From Chromatiales bacterium (GTDB taxonomy: Bacteria; Pseudomonadota; Gammaproteobacteria; Steroidobacterales; GCA-2729495): a stretch of 64,000 bases of DNA. Positions 1 through 7,956 of this stretch are shown here, piece after piece. Location of the stretch: NCBI GenBank assembly GCA_002688175.1, contig NZCC01000023.1, positions 16,592 to 80,591 of the forward strand, read 5' to 3'. Below the pieces are notes generated by a model. The model was given only the letters and a program-made list of their open reading frames with translations, did no database searches and had not been told where the DNA came from. Each line of letters starts with the position of its first letter. The stretch's first letter is position 1. Both the position numbers and the translations under genes were made by a program.

Positions 1-196
1 CGAGTTCGCCGGCATTGCCCGGGTGAATCTGCGTCAGCGGCGAATGATAGGTTTGCTGGAGATCGCGCCCGGCCGTGAACCAGTTGCCCGGCTCCCGATC
101 CGCCGCTATCAGTCGCTGCAGGTCGACGTCGGTTGTGGGTTGCCCGCAGGCCGTCAGGACGATGATGAACAGAACGTAACAGCTACAGCGGTGCAT
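1..196 (-). CDS. PQQ-dependent dehydrogenase, N-terminal fragment (runs off the left edge)
   Basis: I translated this from the minus strand: ATG at 196 gives 65 residues before the window ends. The start is a lipoprotein signal with a lipobox ending in Cys17 (L-T-A-C). It is followed by the quinoprotein signature of a WFTAGRD segment and a YHSPLTQI segment, which is the usual opening of the PQQ alcohol-dehydrogenase eight-bladed propeller. By family knowledge it would oxidise an alcohol or sugar in the periplasm and pass electrons to a cytochrome c. The catalytic core lies outside the window, so the substrate cannot be guessed. A diheme cytochrome c and another PQQ-type enzyme lie within 8 kb. 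Confidence 0.72.
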   Translation of the reverse strand, partial: MHRCSCYVLFIIVLTACGQPTTDVDLQRLIAADREPGNWFTAGRDLQQTYHSPLTQIHPGNAGEL

Positions 197-277
197 AAAA
201 AGGGGCCGGGTGCATTTTCCTGCATAGATGTTAACCTAATCTTCGTCGATGTCAGGAAAATAAACCCGGTACATTTA
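197..277. repeat. Family B repeat, inverted pair of arms
   Basis: The left arm at about 197-220 reads GGCCGGGTGCATTTTCC and the right arm at about 254-277 reads GGAAAATAAACCCGGTAC. They are imperfect inverted copies separated by about 33 bases. This is the repeat also found at 2.8, 6.7, 13.5, 14.7, 15.7, 19.2, 25.8 and 35.4 kb. Confidence 0.7.
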
Positions 278-295
278 TGAGTAAGGAAATTGATC

Positions 296-658
296 ATGCG
301 TGTAATGAGTAAACTTATTTCTGTTCTTGGCTTGAGTTTGTCGCTATTGATGCCCTCTCTTGCCTTGAGCCATTCAGATCATGATGAGCGACCAGGTACG
401 CCAATAAATGATAAGCAAGCGATGGAAGCTGCAGCTGAATATGCACGGAGTGCCGTTGAAAAATCCGAACTCGTAGCAGGCGTGGCCCTGGATGCCAGTT
501 GGCAAGCCGAGACCGAAGCGAAGATCCATAAGAAAAATATCAGGTATTTGATTGTGTCCTTATACAATGCAAGCCAGGAAAAGACTCTGTACGTTCTTCT
601 CGGTCCTGATGGTCAGGTTCATGACGCAAACTTTGACGGGGCGTTTGAAAGGTCCTGA
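296..658 (+). CDS. Small periplasmic protein, DUF6488-like
   Basis: A 120-residue protein with a Sec signal peptide (hydrophobic residues about 8-24, ending ALS) and a short His/Asp-rich start to the mature chain (HSDHDE). The rest resembles the small DUF6488-type proteins often found beside HupE/UreJ genes. AAGGA sits 8 bases before the ATG at 296, so this start is preferred over the upstream TTG at 290. The next gene encodes a HupE/UreJ-type membrane protein, which suggests a role in metal handling. The family assignment is from memory of similar neighbourhoods; molecular function is unknown. Confidence 0.65.
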   Translation: MRVMSKLISVLGLSLSLLMPSLALSHSDHDERPGTPINDKQAMEAAAEYARSAVEKSELVAGVALDASWQAETEAKIHKKNIRYLIVSLYNASQEKTLYVLLGPDGQVHDANFDGAFERS

Positions 659-709
659 TTTATTCGGTTTCAAATTTGTTTCTTTGATGTGTTGTCTGGG
701 TCAGCATTG

Positions 710-1387
710 ATGACACGGAAAATATTATTTTTGTGTCTCCTCGGTTTTCCGGCAGGCTTATTGGCTCATGGTGTTGATGACGCCACCAGGCAATTTCTGC
801 TTGCCAACGAAGGTGTGGCTGTTGTGCCTTATATGTACATCGGGGCCAAGCATATGGTGACGGGTTATGACCATTTGCTGTTTCTGGTTGGCGTGATCTT
901 TTTTCTGTATCGGCCCAAAGACGTGGTGGTGTATGTCACCTTTTTTACGATCGGGCATAGCCTGACGCTGCTGCTGGGCGTATTAAATGACATCGCCGTT
1001 AATCCCTATTTGATCGATGCGATTATCGGCTTTTCGATTGTTTATAAGGGTTTTGACAATCTGGGCGGGCTCCGGCGTTTGTTCGGTTTTCAACCGAGCA
1101 CCAAGCTTGCGGTGCTGATTTTCGGGTTATTTCACGGCTTTGGGTTGGCGACCAAAATACAGGAGTTTGAGATTCCGGAGGACGGCCTGTTGGAGAACCT
1201 GATCTCCTTTAATGTCGGTGTTGAGCTGGGTCAGTTCCTGGCTTTGACCATCGTGTTTATTGCGCTCAGTTACTGGCGTCGTTCTCCCGGTTTTCTGCAT
1301 TTCTCAACAGTAACCAATACGCTTCTGATGAGCGGCGGCATGATGTTGATGGGCTTTCAGCTCACAGGCTTTTTTGTAACCGCTTAG
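710..1387 (+). CDS. HupE/UreJ family membrane protein
   Basis: A 225-residue protein with a signal-like first segment, then about six membrane segments. The family signature YDHLLFLVGVIFF lies in the first third, FFTIGHSLTLLLG follows, and FGLFHGFGLA and FNVGVELGQ come later; the His residues in these motifs are the presumed metal ligands. HupE and UreJ proteins move nickel or cobalt, but this HupE/UreJ_2 branch is poorly characterised. An in-frame GTG at 689 would add seven residues; the ATG at 710 starts directly at the signal peptide and is preferred. It lies between a small periplasmic His-rich protein and a membrane-anchored protein, all on the same strand. Confidence 0.8.
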   Translation: MTRKILFLCLLGFPAGLLAHGVDDATRQFLLANEGVAVVPYMYIGAKHMVTGYDHLLFLVGVIFFLYRPKDVVVYVTFFTIGHSLTLLLGVLNDIAVNPYLIDAIIGFSIVYKGFDNLGGLRRLFGFQPSTKLAVLIFGLFHGFGLATKIQEFEIPEDGLLENLISFNVGVELGQFLALTIVFIALSYWRRSPGFLHFSTVTNTLLMSGGMMLMGFQLTGFFVTA

Positions 1388-1395
1388 GTGGCACT

Positions 1396-1968
1396 ATGAC
1401 TGAATCGAAGCACAGCGATGGTACCCGGGGCGAAATAGATGTCACCGTTCAATCGCCGGCAACGCTGTTAAAGGCCAGTATTATTTCAGCCGTATTGGCG
1501 GCTGCCATTCTGATCACCGTCATACTGCCCGCTGAATACGGCATCGACCCAACGGGCGCAGGAGAAGCAATTGGACTGATGCCATTGGCAAGTTCAACCA
1601 ATACAGACAACGCTTCTGAGCCGATCGAAACCCCCCGGGATTCAGAGTGGCAAGAGGACAGTGCAACGATTGTTGTCCCTGCCGGGAAAGGCCTGGAGTA
1701 TAAGTTTTATCTCGTCAAGGGAGAGGCCATGCGCTATGACTGGTCCTCGACCGACGGCGAACTTTATTTTGACTTTCATGGCGAACCGGAGGGGGACACG
1801 ACCGGTTATTTTGAAAGTTATACCGTCAGTACAGGCGATCAGGTCCGCGGGACTTTTACCGCATCATTTGATGGTACTCATGGCTGGTACTGGAAGAACC
1901 TGAGTCAATCACCGATTACCGTGACATTAAGAACGCAGGGCCAGTATAAGGTGCTCGGCATCAAGTGA
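1396..1968 (+). CDS. Single-pass membrane-anchored protein of unknown function
   Basis: 190 residues. An N-terminal cytoplasmic stretch of about 26 residues precedes one membrane helix (about 27-46, ending VILPAEYGIDPTG). A polar linker rich in Ser/Thr and an extracytoplasmic beta-rich domain follow (about 95-190), with Trp/Tyr-rich strands such as MRYDWSSTDGELYFDF and GWYWKNLS. Similar proteins are usually annotated only as transmembrane anchor protein and tend to accompany HupE/UreJ or metal-efflux genes. It follows the HupE-like gene by 8 bases, so the two are probably co-transcribed. Confidence 0.7.
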   Translation: MTESKHSDGTRGEIDVTVQSPATLLKASIISAVLAAAILITVILPAEYGIDPTGAGEAIGLMPLASSTNTDNASEPIETPRDSEWQEDSATIVVPAGKGLEYKFYLVKGEAMRYDWSSTDGELYFDFHGEPEGDTTGYFESYTVSTGDQVRGTFTASFDGTHGWYWKNLSQSPITVTLRTQGQYKVLGIK

Positions 1969-2125
1969 GCATGGGAAAGGTATCCGGCACCTTTTCCAAT
2001 TCCTGATCATCCCAACAGTTATCGGCGTGTCCTGCCACGCCTGAATTACCCAGACTTCAGGTTAGCCTGATCGCGGTATCGACCGGCTTTCACGTTGGCA
2101 AACTCTGTGCCGCGTCCTTGATTAA

Positions 2126-2145
2126 TACTAACATATAGGTTAGTA
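2126..2145. promoter_or_regulatory. Inverted repeat before toxin-antitoxin operon, likely operator
   Basis: TACTAAC at 2126-2132 and GTTAGTA at 2139-2145 form a perfect 7-base inverted repeat with a 6-base spacer, ending two bases before the ATG of the toxin gene. Type II toxin-antitoxin operons are normally repressed by their own antitoxin at such sites, so this is read as the autoregulatory operator. Confidence 0.6.
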
Positions 2146-2147
2146 AT

Positions 2148-2489
2148 ATGCCTGAGCTGTTGGAGTACCTGGATGAGCGGGGCAGGAGCCCGTTTCGCAG
2201 GTGGTTCGACCGATTGAACCGCGAAGCTGCAGCTGAAGTCGGTTTAGCACTGGTTCGTCTTTCACGCGGTTACCGGTCGAAGCAGAAATTCCTGGGTGCG
2301 GGCATCTTCGAATATAAGATCGATTTTGGCTCCGGTTACCGGATTTATTTCGGGCGTGATGGTGATGAACTGATCATCCTGTTGGGTGGCGGCACAAAGA
2401 AGCGGCAATCTGGCGATATTCTTAAGGCCAGGGCGCGCTGGAAAGACTACAAACGGCGTAAACAAAGAAGTGATTTGACATGGCACTGA
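2148..2489 (+). CDS. Type II toxin, RelE/HigB-like (phage Gp49-type killer protein)
   Basis: A compact basic protein of 113 residues. The central block FEYKIDFGSGYRIYFGRDGDELIILLGGGTKKRQ is the hallmark of the RelE/HigB-like killer family, in which such strands carry the residues that cleave mRNA on the ribosome. The C-terminus is rich in Lys and Arg. The gene precedes and overlaps its presumed antitoxin by 10 bases, the toxin-first order typical of HigBA-like modules. A palindrome lies immediately upstream. Confidence 0.82.
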   Translation: MPELLEYLDERGRSPFRRWFDRLNREAAAEVGLALVRLSRGYRSKQKFLGAGIFEYKIDFGSGYRIYFGRDGDELIILLGGGTKKRQSGDILKARARWKDYKRRKQRSDLTWH

Positions 2490-2794
2490 CAAGGGATTTC
2501 AGGGAGACGATCAAAGCTCGCGTAGAGCGTGATCCGGGTTTTCGCCAGGCATTGCTGGCTCGCGCGGCACAGGCCATGCTGGCCGGCGAAACGGATGTCG
2601 GCAAGACGATGCTGCGCGACTACATCAATGCGACAGTCGGTTTCCAGAGCCTGGGCGCGGACATCGACAAGACACCGGAAAGCCTGATGCGCATGCTCAG
2701 TGAAACCGGCAACCCCCGCACTAACAACCTGATGGAAATTTTCGAATACCTGCAGCAGGCCGAAGGCATTCAGCTGAAAGTCAAACCGATGTGA
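2480..2794 (+). CDS. Antitoxin / HTH regulator partner of the RelE-like toxin
   Basis: 104 residues. The N-terminal half (FRETIKARVERDPGF, then ALLARAAQAMLAGETDVG) followed by LRDYINATVGFQSLG and TPESLMRMLSETGNP matches small helix-turn-helix antitoxins that pair with this toxin class; the ESLMRMLSETGNP stretch would be the recognition helix. It overlaps the toxin gene by 10 bases, so the pair is translationally coupled. It should neutralise the toxin and repress the operon through the repeat at 2126-2145. Confidence 0.78.
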   Translation: MALTRDFRETIKARVERDPGFRQALLARAAQAMLAGETDVGKTMLRDYINATVGFQSLGADIDKTPESLMRMLSETGNPRTNNLMEIFEYLQQAEGIQLKVKPM

Positions 2795-2798
2795 AAGG

Positions 2799-2836
2799 AA
2801 AAGGTGCCGAAAAAGGTGCCGGGTTTATTTTCCCGG
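2799..2836. repeat. Family B repeat
   Basis: AAAAGGTGCC occurs twice in tandem, and the second copy continues as GGTGCCGGGTTTATTTTCCC. It lies directly after the antitoxin stop codon and could fold into a weak hairpin. Confidence 0.65.
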
Positions 2837-2936
2837 CTTGAAACTGAAGCTCCGCACCCCCATCTAACTAGTTGTGGATGTTCCGCAGAGGGCGCATTAT
2901 TTTGTTTAAATCATCCGGAGCCAACCTGAGACTGTT

Positions 2937-3842
2937 ATGAGAATTTTGATGTTTCTGGCGACTAATGTCGCGATCCTGGTTGTCCTGTCGATCGTATTCA
3001 ACCTGCTGGGTCTGGAGGGTATTCTTGCCGAGAATCAGGTCGACCTGAATCTGCAGGCCCTGCTGGTGATGTCGGCGGTCATCGGTTTCGCCGGCTCATT
3101 CATCTCGCTGTTCATTTCCAAGTGGATGGCCAAGCGCAGCATGGGCGTGCAGGTTATCGATCCGCAGCAGCTGCGTAATGACACCGAGCGATGGCTCGTG
3201 AACACCGTGCAGCGCCAGGCGCAACAGGCGAACATCGGCATGCCCGAGGTGGGCATCTTCGACTCGCCCGACCCGAATGCGTTTGCGACGGGCGCAAACA
3301 AGAACAACGCACTGGTCGCGGTCAGCACCGGACTGATGCAGGCGATGAGCAGGGAAGAGGTCGAGGCCGTGCTCGCGCATGAAGTCAGCCACGTGGCTAA
3401 CGGCGACATGGTGACCATGGCCCTGATACAGGGTGTCGTGAATACCTTCGTCGTGTTCCTGTCGCGCCTGGTGGGTTTCTTTGTCGATCGCGTGATCCTC
3501 AAGAACGAACGCGGTCTGGGTATCGGTTACTTCATCAGTTCGATTATTGCCCAGATCGTACTGGGTATACTCGCAAGCATGATCGTGATGTGGTTCTCAC
3601 GTCGCCGCGAGTTCCGGGCGGATAACGGTGGTGCGAGTCTCGCGGGTCGTCACCAGATGATCGGTGCACTCAAACGCCTGAAGGCAAATGCGTCCGATCA
3701 ATCGGTTATGCCCGAGCAGATGGCCGCGTTCGGTATTCATGGCAGTAAGCCGTCGGGGCTGCGTGCCCTGTTTATGAGTCATCCGCCGCTGGAGCAGCGA
3801 ATTGCGGCGCTGGAAATGGGCTCAGACTCCAGGGGGATCTGA
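2937..3842 (+). CDS. htpX: Membrane zinc protease HtpX
   Basis: 301 residues, close to the usual length. Two N-terminal membrane helices (about 4-28 and 38-60) precede the catalytic domain. The zinc motif is AHEVSH with His148, Glu149 and His152; the third ligand is the Glu of [13 protein letters not shown] near residue 223. Two further membrane helices lie between these motifs. HtpX degrades misfolded inner-membrane proteins under heat or envelope stress. The DsbA-family gene starts only 4 bases after the stop, so the two are probably co-transcribed. Confidence 0.95.
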   Translation: MRILMFLATNVAILVVLSIVFNLLGLEGILAENQVDLNLQALLVMSAVIGFAGSFISLFISKWMAKRSMGVQVIDPQQLRNDTERWLVNTVQRQAQQANIGMPEVGIFDSPDPNAFATGANKNNALVAVSTGLMQAMSREEVEAVLAHEVSHVANGDMVTMALIQGVVNTFVVFLSRLVGFFVDRVILKNERGLGIGYFISSIIAQIVLGILASMIVMWFSRRREFRADNGGASLAGRHQMIGALKRLKANASDQSVMPEQMAAFGIHGSKPSGLRALFMSHPPLEQRIAALEMGSDSRGI

Positions 3843-3846
3843 CCCC

Positions 3847-4500
3847 ATGCCCGAAAAAACAATCAACCTCGAGGTGATTTCCGACTGGGTATGCCCCTGG
3901 TGTTATGTCGGTAAACGCCGGCTGGAAGCGGCGCTGGCAGAGCGCCCCGATCTGGATGTCACTTTGGCGTGGCAGCCCTTCCAGTTGAGTCCGGACATTC
4001 CGCGTGAGGGCCTTAACCGTCAGGATTACTATCAGCAGATATTCGGACCGGAGCGGGCCGCGATGATTGTGGACCGGCTCAAACAGACGGGCGAAGAGGA
4101 AGGCATTTCGTTCGGCAGTCATGCGGATGCGATGGCGCCCAATACCCTGTCTGCGCATGTGCTGATGTACTGGGCGAGCGCCGATGACGGACTCGACGCA
4201 AACGACCTGGCCGAGAAATTGTTCCATGCACATCATGTCGACTGCGAGGACATCGGCGATCACACCGTGCTGACCCGGATCGCCGGTGAGGTCGGGATGG
4301 ATGCGGACGAGGTAGCCAAGCGGCTCGCCGGCCGCGAGGACGAGACCCTGATGAAGGAACATATTACAAATTCAAAGGCACGCGGCGTTTCGGGCGTACC
4401 GTTCTTTGTCATCAATGGTCAGCATGGACTTTCCGGAGCACAACCGAGCGATGTTTTGCTCTCGGCGTTCGAGCAGATAGCGAGTGGCGAATCCGGCTAA
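3847..4500 (+). CDS. DsbA family oxidoreductase, FrnE-like
   Basis: 217 residues from ATG 3847; an upstream in-frame start at 3802 would overlap htpX and is rejected. The thioredoxin-fold active site is CPWC in VISDWVCPWCYVGKRRLE near the N-terminus. The helical insert and the cis-Pro segment RGVSGVPFFVING near the C-terminus match FrnE/YwbO-type cytoplasmic DsbA-like proteins. There is no signal peptide, so it works in the cytoplasm, probably as a thiol oxidoreductase or isomerase. Substrate unknown. Confidence 0.88.
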   Translation: MPEKTINLEVISDWVCPWCYVGKRRLEAALAERPDLDVTLAWQPFQLSPDIPREGLNRQDYYQQIFGPERAAMIVDRLKQTGEEEGISFGSHADAMAPNTLSAHVLMYWASADDGLDANDLAEKLFHAHHVDCEDIGDHTVLTRIAGEVGMDADEVAKRLAGREDETLMKEHITNSKARGVSGVPFFVINGQHGLSGAQPSDVLLSAFEQIASGESG

Positions 4501-4508
4501 GATCAATT

Positions 4509-4557
4509 AATTGGTGTCAGACACCAATTCACCTATTTATACTGGTGTCAGACACCA
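4509..4557. repeat. Two family A palindromes
   Basis: TTGGTGTCAGACACCAA occupies 4511-4527 and a second copy, TGGTGTCAGACACCA, 4543-4557. Each is a perfect palindrome around an A/T centre. A GTG inside the second copy is in frame with the following methyltransferase but is probably not its start. Confidence 0.85.
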
Positions 4558-4583
4558 TTTTTAAACCGCTGTTGGCAGGGAAC

Positions 4584-5153
4584 ATGGAAGAAAATTTTTA
4601 CGAAAACGAAGAAAAGGTTGATGGCTACACAAAGTTCACGCCGACACACGATGGCGCATTACTGATCGACGTACTCGGCGAGCACCTGCCGGAACAGGCG
4701 GCCGTGCTCGAACTGGGGATTGGCCCGGGGAAAGACTTCAAAAAGTTGAGCCGGCGTTACCGGATGACCGGTTCGGATTTCTCGCAGCTGTTTTTGCAGC
4801 GATACCGCGAGCAAGACCCTGCGGCGGATTTGCTGCATCTCGACGCCCGCACGCTTGAAACGGATCGCACCTTCGATGCCATCTTTTCCAACAAGGCACT
4901 TATTCATTTGTCACCGGACGAACTGCAACAGTCGTTCAATCGTCAGCATGAGTTGCTCAGCGACAACGGCTTGATCCTGCATTCGCTCTGGTTCGGCGAG
5001 GGCGAGACTGCCTTCGATAATGTGAAACTTGTCTATCACAATGAGCAGGACCTGACGAAGATGCTGGAAACATCATTCGATATCGTCGCTCTCAAGAAAC
5101 ACGCAAAAATGTCTGACGGTGATTCCATCTACGTGTTGGCCCGAAAGAAATAA
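4584..5153 (+). CDS. SAM-dependent methyltransferase
   Basis: 189 residues from the ATG at 4584, which has AGGGA 3 bases upstream; the GTG at 4545 lies inside a repeat and has no ribosome site. Class I fold: motif I is VLELGIGPGKDFKKLS, an acidic residue follows in MTGSDFSQLFLQRY, and motif II is FDAIFSNKALIHLSP. It should transfer a methyl group from SAM to an unidentified small molecule. No neighbour reveals the substrate. Family A repeats lie on both sides (4509-4557 and 5161-5177). Confidence 0.82.
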   Translation: MEENFYENEEKVDGYTKFTPTHDGALLIDVLGEHLPEQAAVLELGIGPGKDFKKLSRRYRMTGSDFSQLFLQRYREQDPAADLLHLDARTLETDRTFDAIFSNKALIHLSPDELQQSFNRQHELLSDNGLILHSLWFGEGETAFDNVKLVYHNEQDLTKMLETSFDIVALKKHAKMSDGDSIYVLARKK

Positions 5154-5160
5154 CATATAA

Positions 5161-5177
5161 TTGGTGTCAGACACCAA
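5161..5177. repeat. Family A palindrome
   Basis: A perfect TTGGTGTCAGACACCAA copy between convergent genes. It directly abuts the TGA stop codon of the minus-strand amidase at 5178. Confidence 0.85.
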
Positions 5178-6611
5178 TCACCCGGGTTCCGGAAACGCGC
5201 CCCGCACTTGTTCGAACGCACGACCGATTGCCATTAGCCGGCGGTCCGATCCGAGCGGACCGTCGAAACTGAGGCCGATCGGCAGGCCGTCGTCGGTCAG
5301 TCCTGCTGGAATCACCAGGCTTGGGATTCCAGCTGCACTCTGGTGAACGGTGTTATTGATCACAGCGGTGAAGCCGTGTTTGATCAGTTCGCCGTTGATT
5401 TTCAGGTCCGCGGTATCTTCGGCCAGTTCAGGCGCCGGGAACGGCGTGGTCGGAAAGATCATCGCCGCCACGTCGTGTTCGACAAAATAATCCTGGAGTA
5501 TTTGCTGCAGTTGCGGACGATATGTATTCATAGCCTTACGATACTTCGGCTCGAGGGCGGCCAGATCCACGACATCGGGGTTGAACCGTTCACGCACAAC
5601 GGGTGAAGCAATGCTGGTCACAATGTCTGCGCTGGTCAGCGATGTGCCCCGCTGTTCGAGCCAGGCCGGCATCTCGCGGGCGACTTCGTAAGCTGAGATG
5701 GGCCAGGCGGTTTGCGCTGTCAGTCTGGCAATCTCCGGCAGGTCTGCATCGATGATGACTGCGCCGGCATCCTGTAGAAGAGCAACGGCTGCGTCGATGA
5801 TGTGGGCGGTTGCGTTATCCATGACGCGATAAAACTCTCCACGCGGTCGTCCGAGTCTGAGCCCGGCGAGGTTTATATCCGGCAGTGGTTCAAATGCGGT
5901 GACCGGTGACGGCTTTGCGAGCACGTGATCGAGCAACGCAAGATCCATGGTCGAAGTTGCCATGATGCCGACGGCATCGCGGGTCGGCGACGCCGGCAGC
6001 ACGCCGCCGTACGGGTAGCGTTGGCAGGACGGTCGCAAACCGGCAACCCCCGACAACGAACACGGGACGCGAACCGAACCGTTCGTGTCGGTACCCAGTG
6101 CGCCCGGAACCATGCGCGCAGCAACGGCTGCCGCCGAACCACTGCTGCTGCCCCCGGGCATGCGATCGGTATGCCACGGGTTTCTGACATCGCCGAACTT
6201 GCGGTTGAAACTCGTACCGCCGACAGCCAGTTCGTACAGGTTGGCCTTGCCGGCGATCAGTGCCCCGGCCTCGACGAGGCGCTGGACGACCGGTGCATTG
6301 TGCGCGGGTATGTCGTGTTCGAGCGCGGGCGTACCGGCGCTGGTCGGATAATCCCGTGTGTCGATGTTGTCCTTGATCAGCAGCGGCACACCATGCAATG
6401 GACCGAGAGTTTTATTTGCACGCTGTTGTTGCATATCGGCCGCGCGCGCTGCGGCCAGCAGTGCATCGGGTTCCTGCCGGATAATCGCGTTCAGGTGCAC
6501 AAACTTCCGGCAACGCGCCAGCAACTCTTCGGCTACCACCTCGGCTGAGGTCTGCCCATCCGCGATGGCCGTGGCGATTCCGGCAATGGTAAAGGGAATG
6601 TCCGTGTCCAT
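5178..6611 (-). CDS. Amidase (amidase signature family)
   Basis: 477 residues from ATG 6611; an in-frame TTG at 6647 is less likely. The amidase signature domain fills the protein. The catalytic Lys lies in GVPLLIKDNIDTRDYPTSAG, and the Gly/Ser-rich block GGSSSGSAAAVAARMVPGALG, split here between neighbours, carries the cis-Ser and nucleophile Ser. The Ser-Ser-Lys triad hydrolyses amide bonds. The length and the lack of a gatB partner favour a catabolic amidase over tRNA amidotransferase subunit A. Its end touches a family A repeat and its 5' side faces a second repeat cluster. Confidence 0.9.
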   Translation of the reverse strand: MDTDIPFTIAGIATAIADGQTSAEVVAEELLARCRKFVHLNAIIRQEPDALLAAARAADMQQQRANKTLGPLHGVPLLIKDNIDTRDYPTSAGTPALEHDIPAHNAPVVQRLVEAGALIAGKANLYELAVGGTSFNRKFGDVRNPWHTDRMPGGSSSGSAAAVAARMVPGALGTDTNGSVRVPCSLSGVAGLRPSCQRYPYGGVLPASPTRDAVGIMATSTMDLALLDHVLAKPSPVTAFEPLPDINLAGLRLGRPRGEFYRVMDNATAHIIDAAVALLQDAGAVIIDADLPEIARLTAQTAWPISAYEVAREMPAWLEQRGTSLTSADIVTSIASPVVRERFNPDVVDLAALEPKYRKAMNTYRPQLQQILQDYFVEHDVAAMIFPTTPFPAPELAEDTADLKINGELIKHGFTAVINNTVHQSAAGIPSLVIPAGLTDDGLPIGLSFDGPLGSDRRLMAIGRAFEQVRGAFPEPG

Positions 6612-6650
6612 GAGTAACACGGTATAGCAAATCTGGTCAGCCCCCAAAGT

Positions 6651-6735
6651 AAATTGGTGTCAGACACCAATTTTTATCTTCGAAAAAAGGTACCGGGTTT
6701 ATTTTTTAAGAAAGAAAATAAACCCGGTACCTTTT
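6651..6735. repeat. Family A palindrome followed by a perfect family B hairpin
   Basis: The palindrome TTGGTGTCAGACACCAA is at 6654-6670 with matching flanks out to 6651-6673. At 6685-6705 and 6715-6735 family B arms form a perfect 21-base inverted repeat around a 9-base loop. Both ends of the stem carry A or T runs, so the RNA would fold into a strong hairpin that could act as a terminator in either direction. Confidence 0.85.
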
Positions 6736-6756
6736 ACGGTACCTTTTACGTCCAGC

Positions 6757-7752
6757 TCAAAATTCATAATCCAGTGGTCGCGACGTCGGCTGCGGCGGGA
6801 AGGTTTGCAGGTAGGCCCAGATGGCGCCGAGGTCTTGGTCCGTCATGCCCGCGAAGGTGACCCACGGCATCACTGTATTGGTGGCCAGGGTGGCTGCGCG
6901 GCCGCTGCCGCGTAGCCTGAACAACGTGATGAAATCGGCCCGGCTCAGGGCGCCGATGCCTTCGGGGTGGGTGGTCAGGTTGGGCGTATCGACGACTCTT
7001 GCACCCGGCAGGTAACGACCGCCGACCCAGTAACGGGCGCCGCCGGTAAACGCTTTGCCCTTTCGTTCTCGCCCCGGAGCATCGTTGGGGGTGTGACAGT
7101 ATCGGCAGCGACCGATGTCCGTCAGGTATTTTCCGTAGGCCGCTTCGTCAGACCGGTCCGGCGTTTTTGCGGGTGACGGCGGCAAAGTGGCCAGTGAGGC
7201 CTTGTGTATGCGGTCGCTTAACACCCGGCCGCGGCCGGGTTGTTCGTGAACCACCGGCGGGAGTGTCTTTATATAGGTGGCGATGGCGTCGGCATCCTCG
7301 TCGCTGACGGCGCGCAGGTTCAGCCACATGTTGGGATGCAGTGGCGCACCATCGGGTCGCAACCCGTCCCGGAAGGCGCGAATGATGTCGGCTTTAGACC
7401 AGCCGGCGATGCCAGTGGCAGGATCCGGCGTGATGTTGGGTTCGCACAATTTCGAGGTCACGAAATCCTGTGAGTCTTTGCCGCGCGGATTTTCGTCTTT
7501 CCCCCAGACCGGGCAGTCGATGCCGGCATAGTTGGCGACCAGCGGCGGCCTGCCGTCGATCGCATCGTTCGGTGCTGAATGACAATGGGCACAGAGTGTG
7601 ACGGTCTCCGCCAGGTAGCGGCCGCGTTCCAGGGTTGCGTTCTGCCCGGCGTCGGCATCGGCGCCTGCAGGGCCGGGCAACCACAGCAACAACGTGAAGT
7701 TGATTGTCGCGCAGGCAAGTCTGCGTATCCTGGATGTGACTGGAATCCTCAT
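6757..7752 (-). CDS. Diheme c-type cytochrome, periplasmic
   Basis: 331 residues with a signal peptide ending near residue 31. Two haem sites are visible: CAHCH with Cys54, Cys57 and His58, and CRYCH with Cys216, Cys219 and His220, each at the start of a cytochrome c domain. The motifs MWLNLRAVSDEDADAIATYI and VMPWVTFAGMTDQDLGAIWAYL are the usual C-terminal helices of the two domains; the Met of VMPW is a likely axial ligand. Such diheme proteins accept electrons from periplasmic dehydrogenases. It is divergent from a PQQ sugar dehydrogenase about 190 bases away, its likely donor. Confidence 0.88.
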   Translation of the reverse strand: MRIPVTSRIRRLACATINFTLLLWLPGPAGADADAGQNATLERGRYLAETVTLCAHCHSAPNDAIDGRPPLVANYAGIDCPVWGKDENPRGKDSQDFVTSKLCEPNITPDPATGIAGWSKADIIRAFRDGLRPDGAPLHPNMWLNLRAVSDEDADAIATYIKTLPPVVHEQPGRGRVLSDRIHKASLATLPPSPAKTPDRSDEAAYGKYLTDIGRCRYCHTPNDAPGRERKGKAFTGGARYWVGGRYLPGARVVDTPNLTTHPEGIGALSRADFITLFRLRGSGRAATLATNTVMPWVTFAGMTDQDLGAIWAYLQTFPPQPTSRPLDYEF

Positions 7753-7823
7753 TGTGATACTCGCTCCCCCGATTCGACCGGACGCCGGATACCCCGAAGG
7801 CTACCACAGGCCCATGTGATGAT

Positions 7824-7956
7824 AGTGTCAGACACCAACGACCAACCCTTCATGCAATAATGGTGTCAGACACCAATAACCACATGAGTATGACCCATGA
7901 CTAATTGCCGCCGAGGCCCGTTACAGCGTGTGTTATTGATGGTGTCTGACACCAAT
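7824..7956. repeat. Cluster of three family A palindromes
   Basis: Copies lie at about 7824-7838 (one arm base changed), 7860-7876 and 7940-7956, filling the gap between the divergent cytochrome and PQQ-dehydrogenase genes. The third copy contains the probable ATG of the dehydrogenase at 7939. Confidence 0.8.

Noticed and set aside
4545-4583. GTG start of the methyltransferase inside the repeat
   Set aside because: No ribosome site, while the ATG at 4584 has AGGGA at a short spacing and begins at a normal family position.
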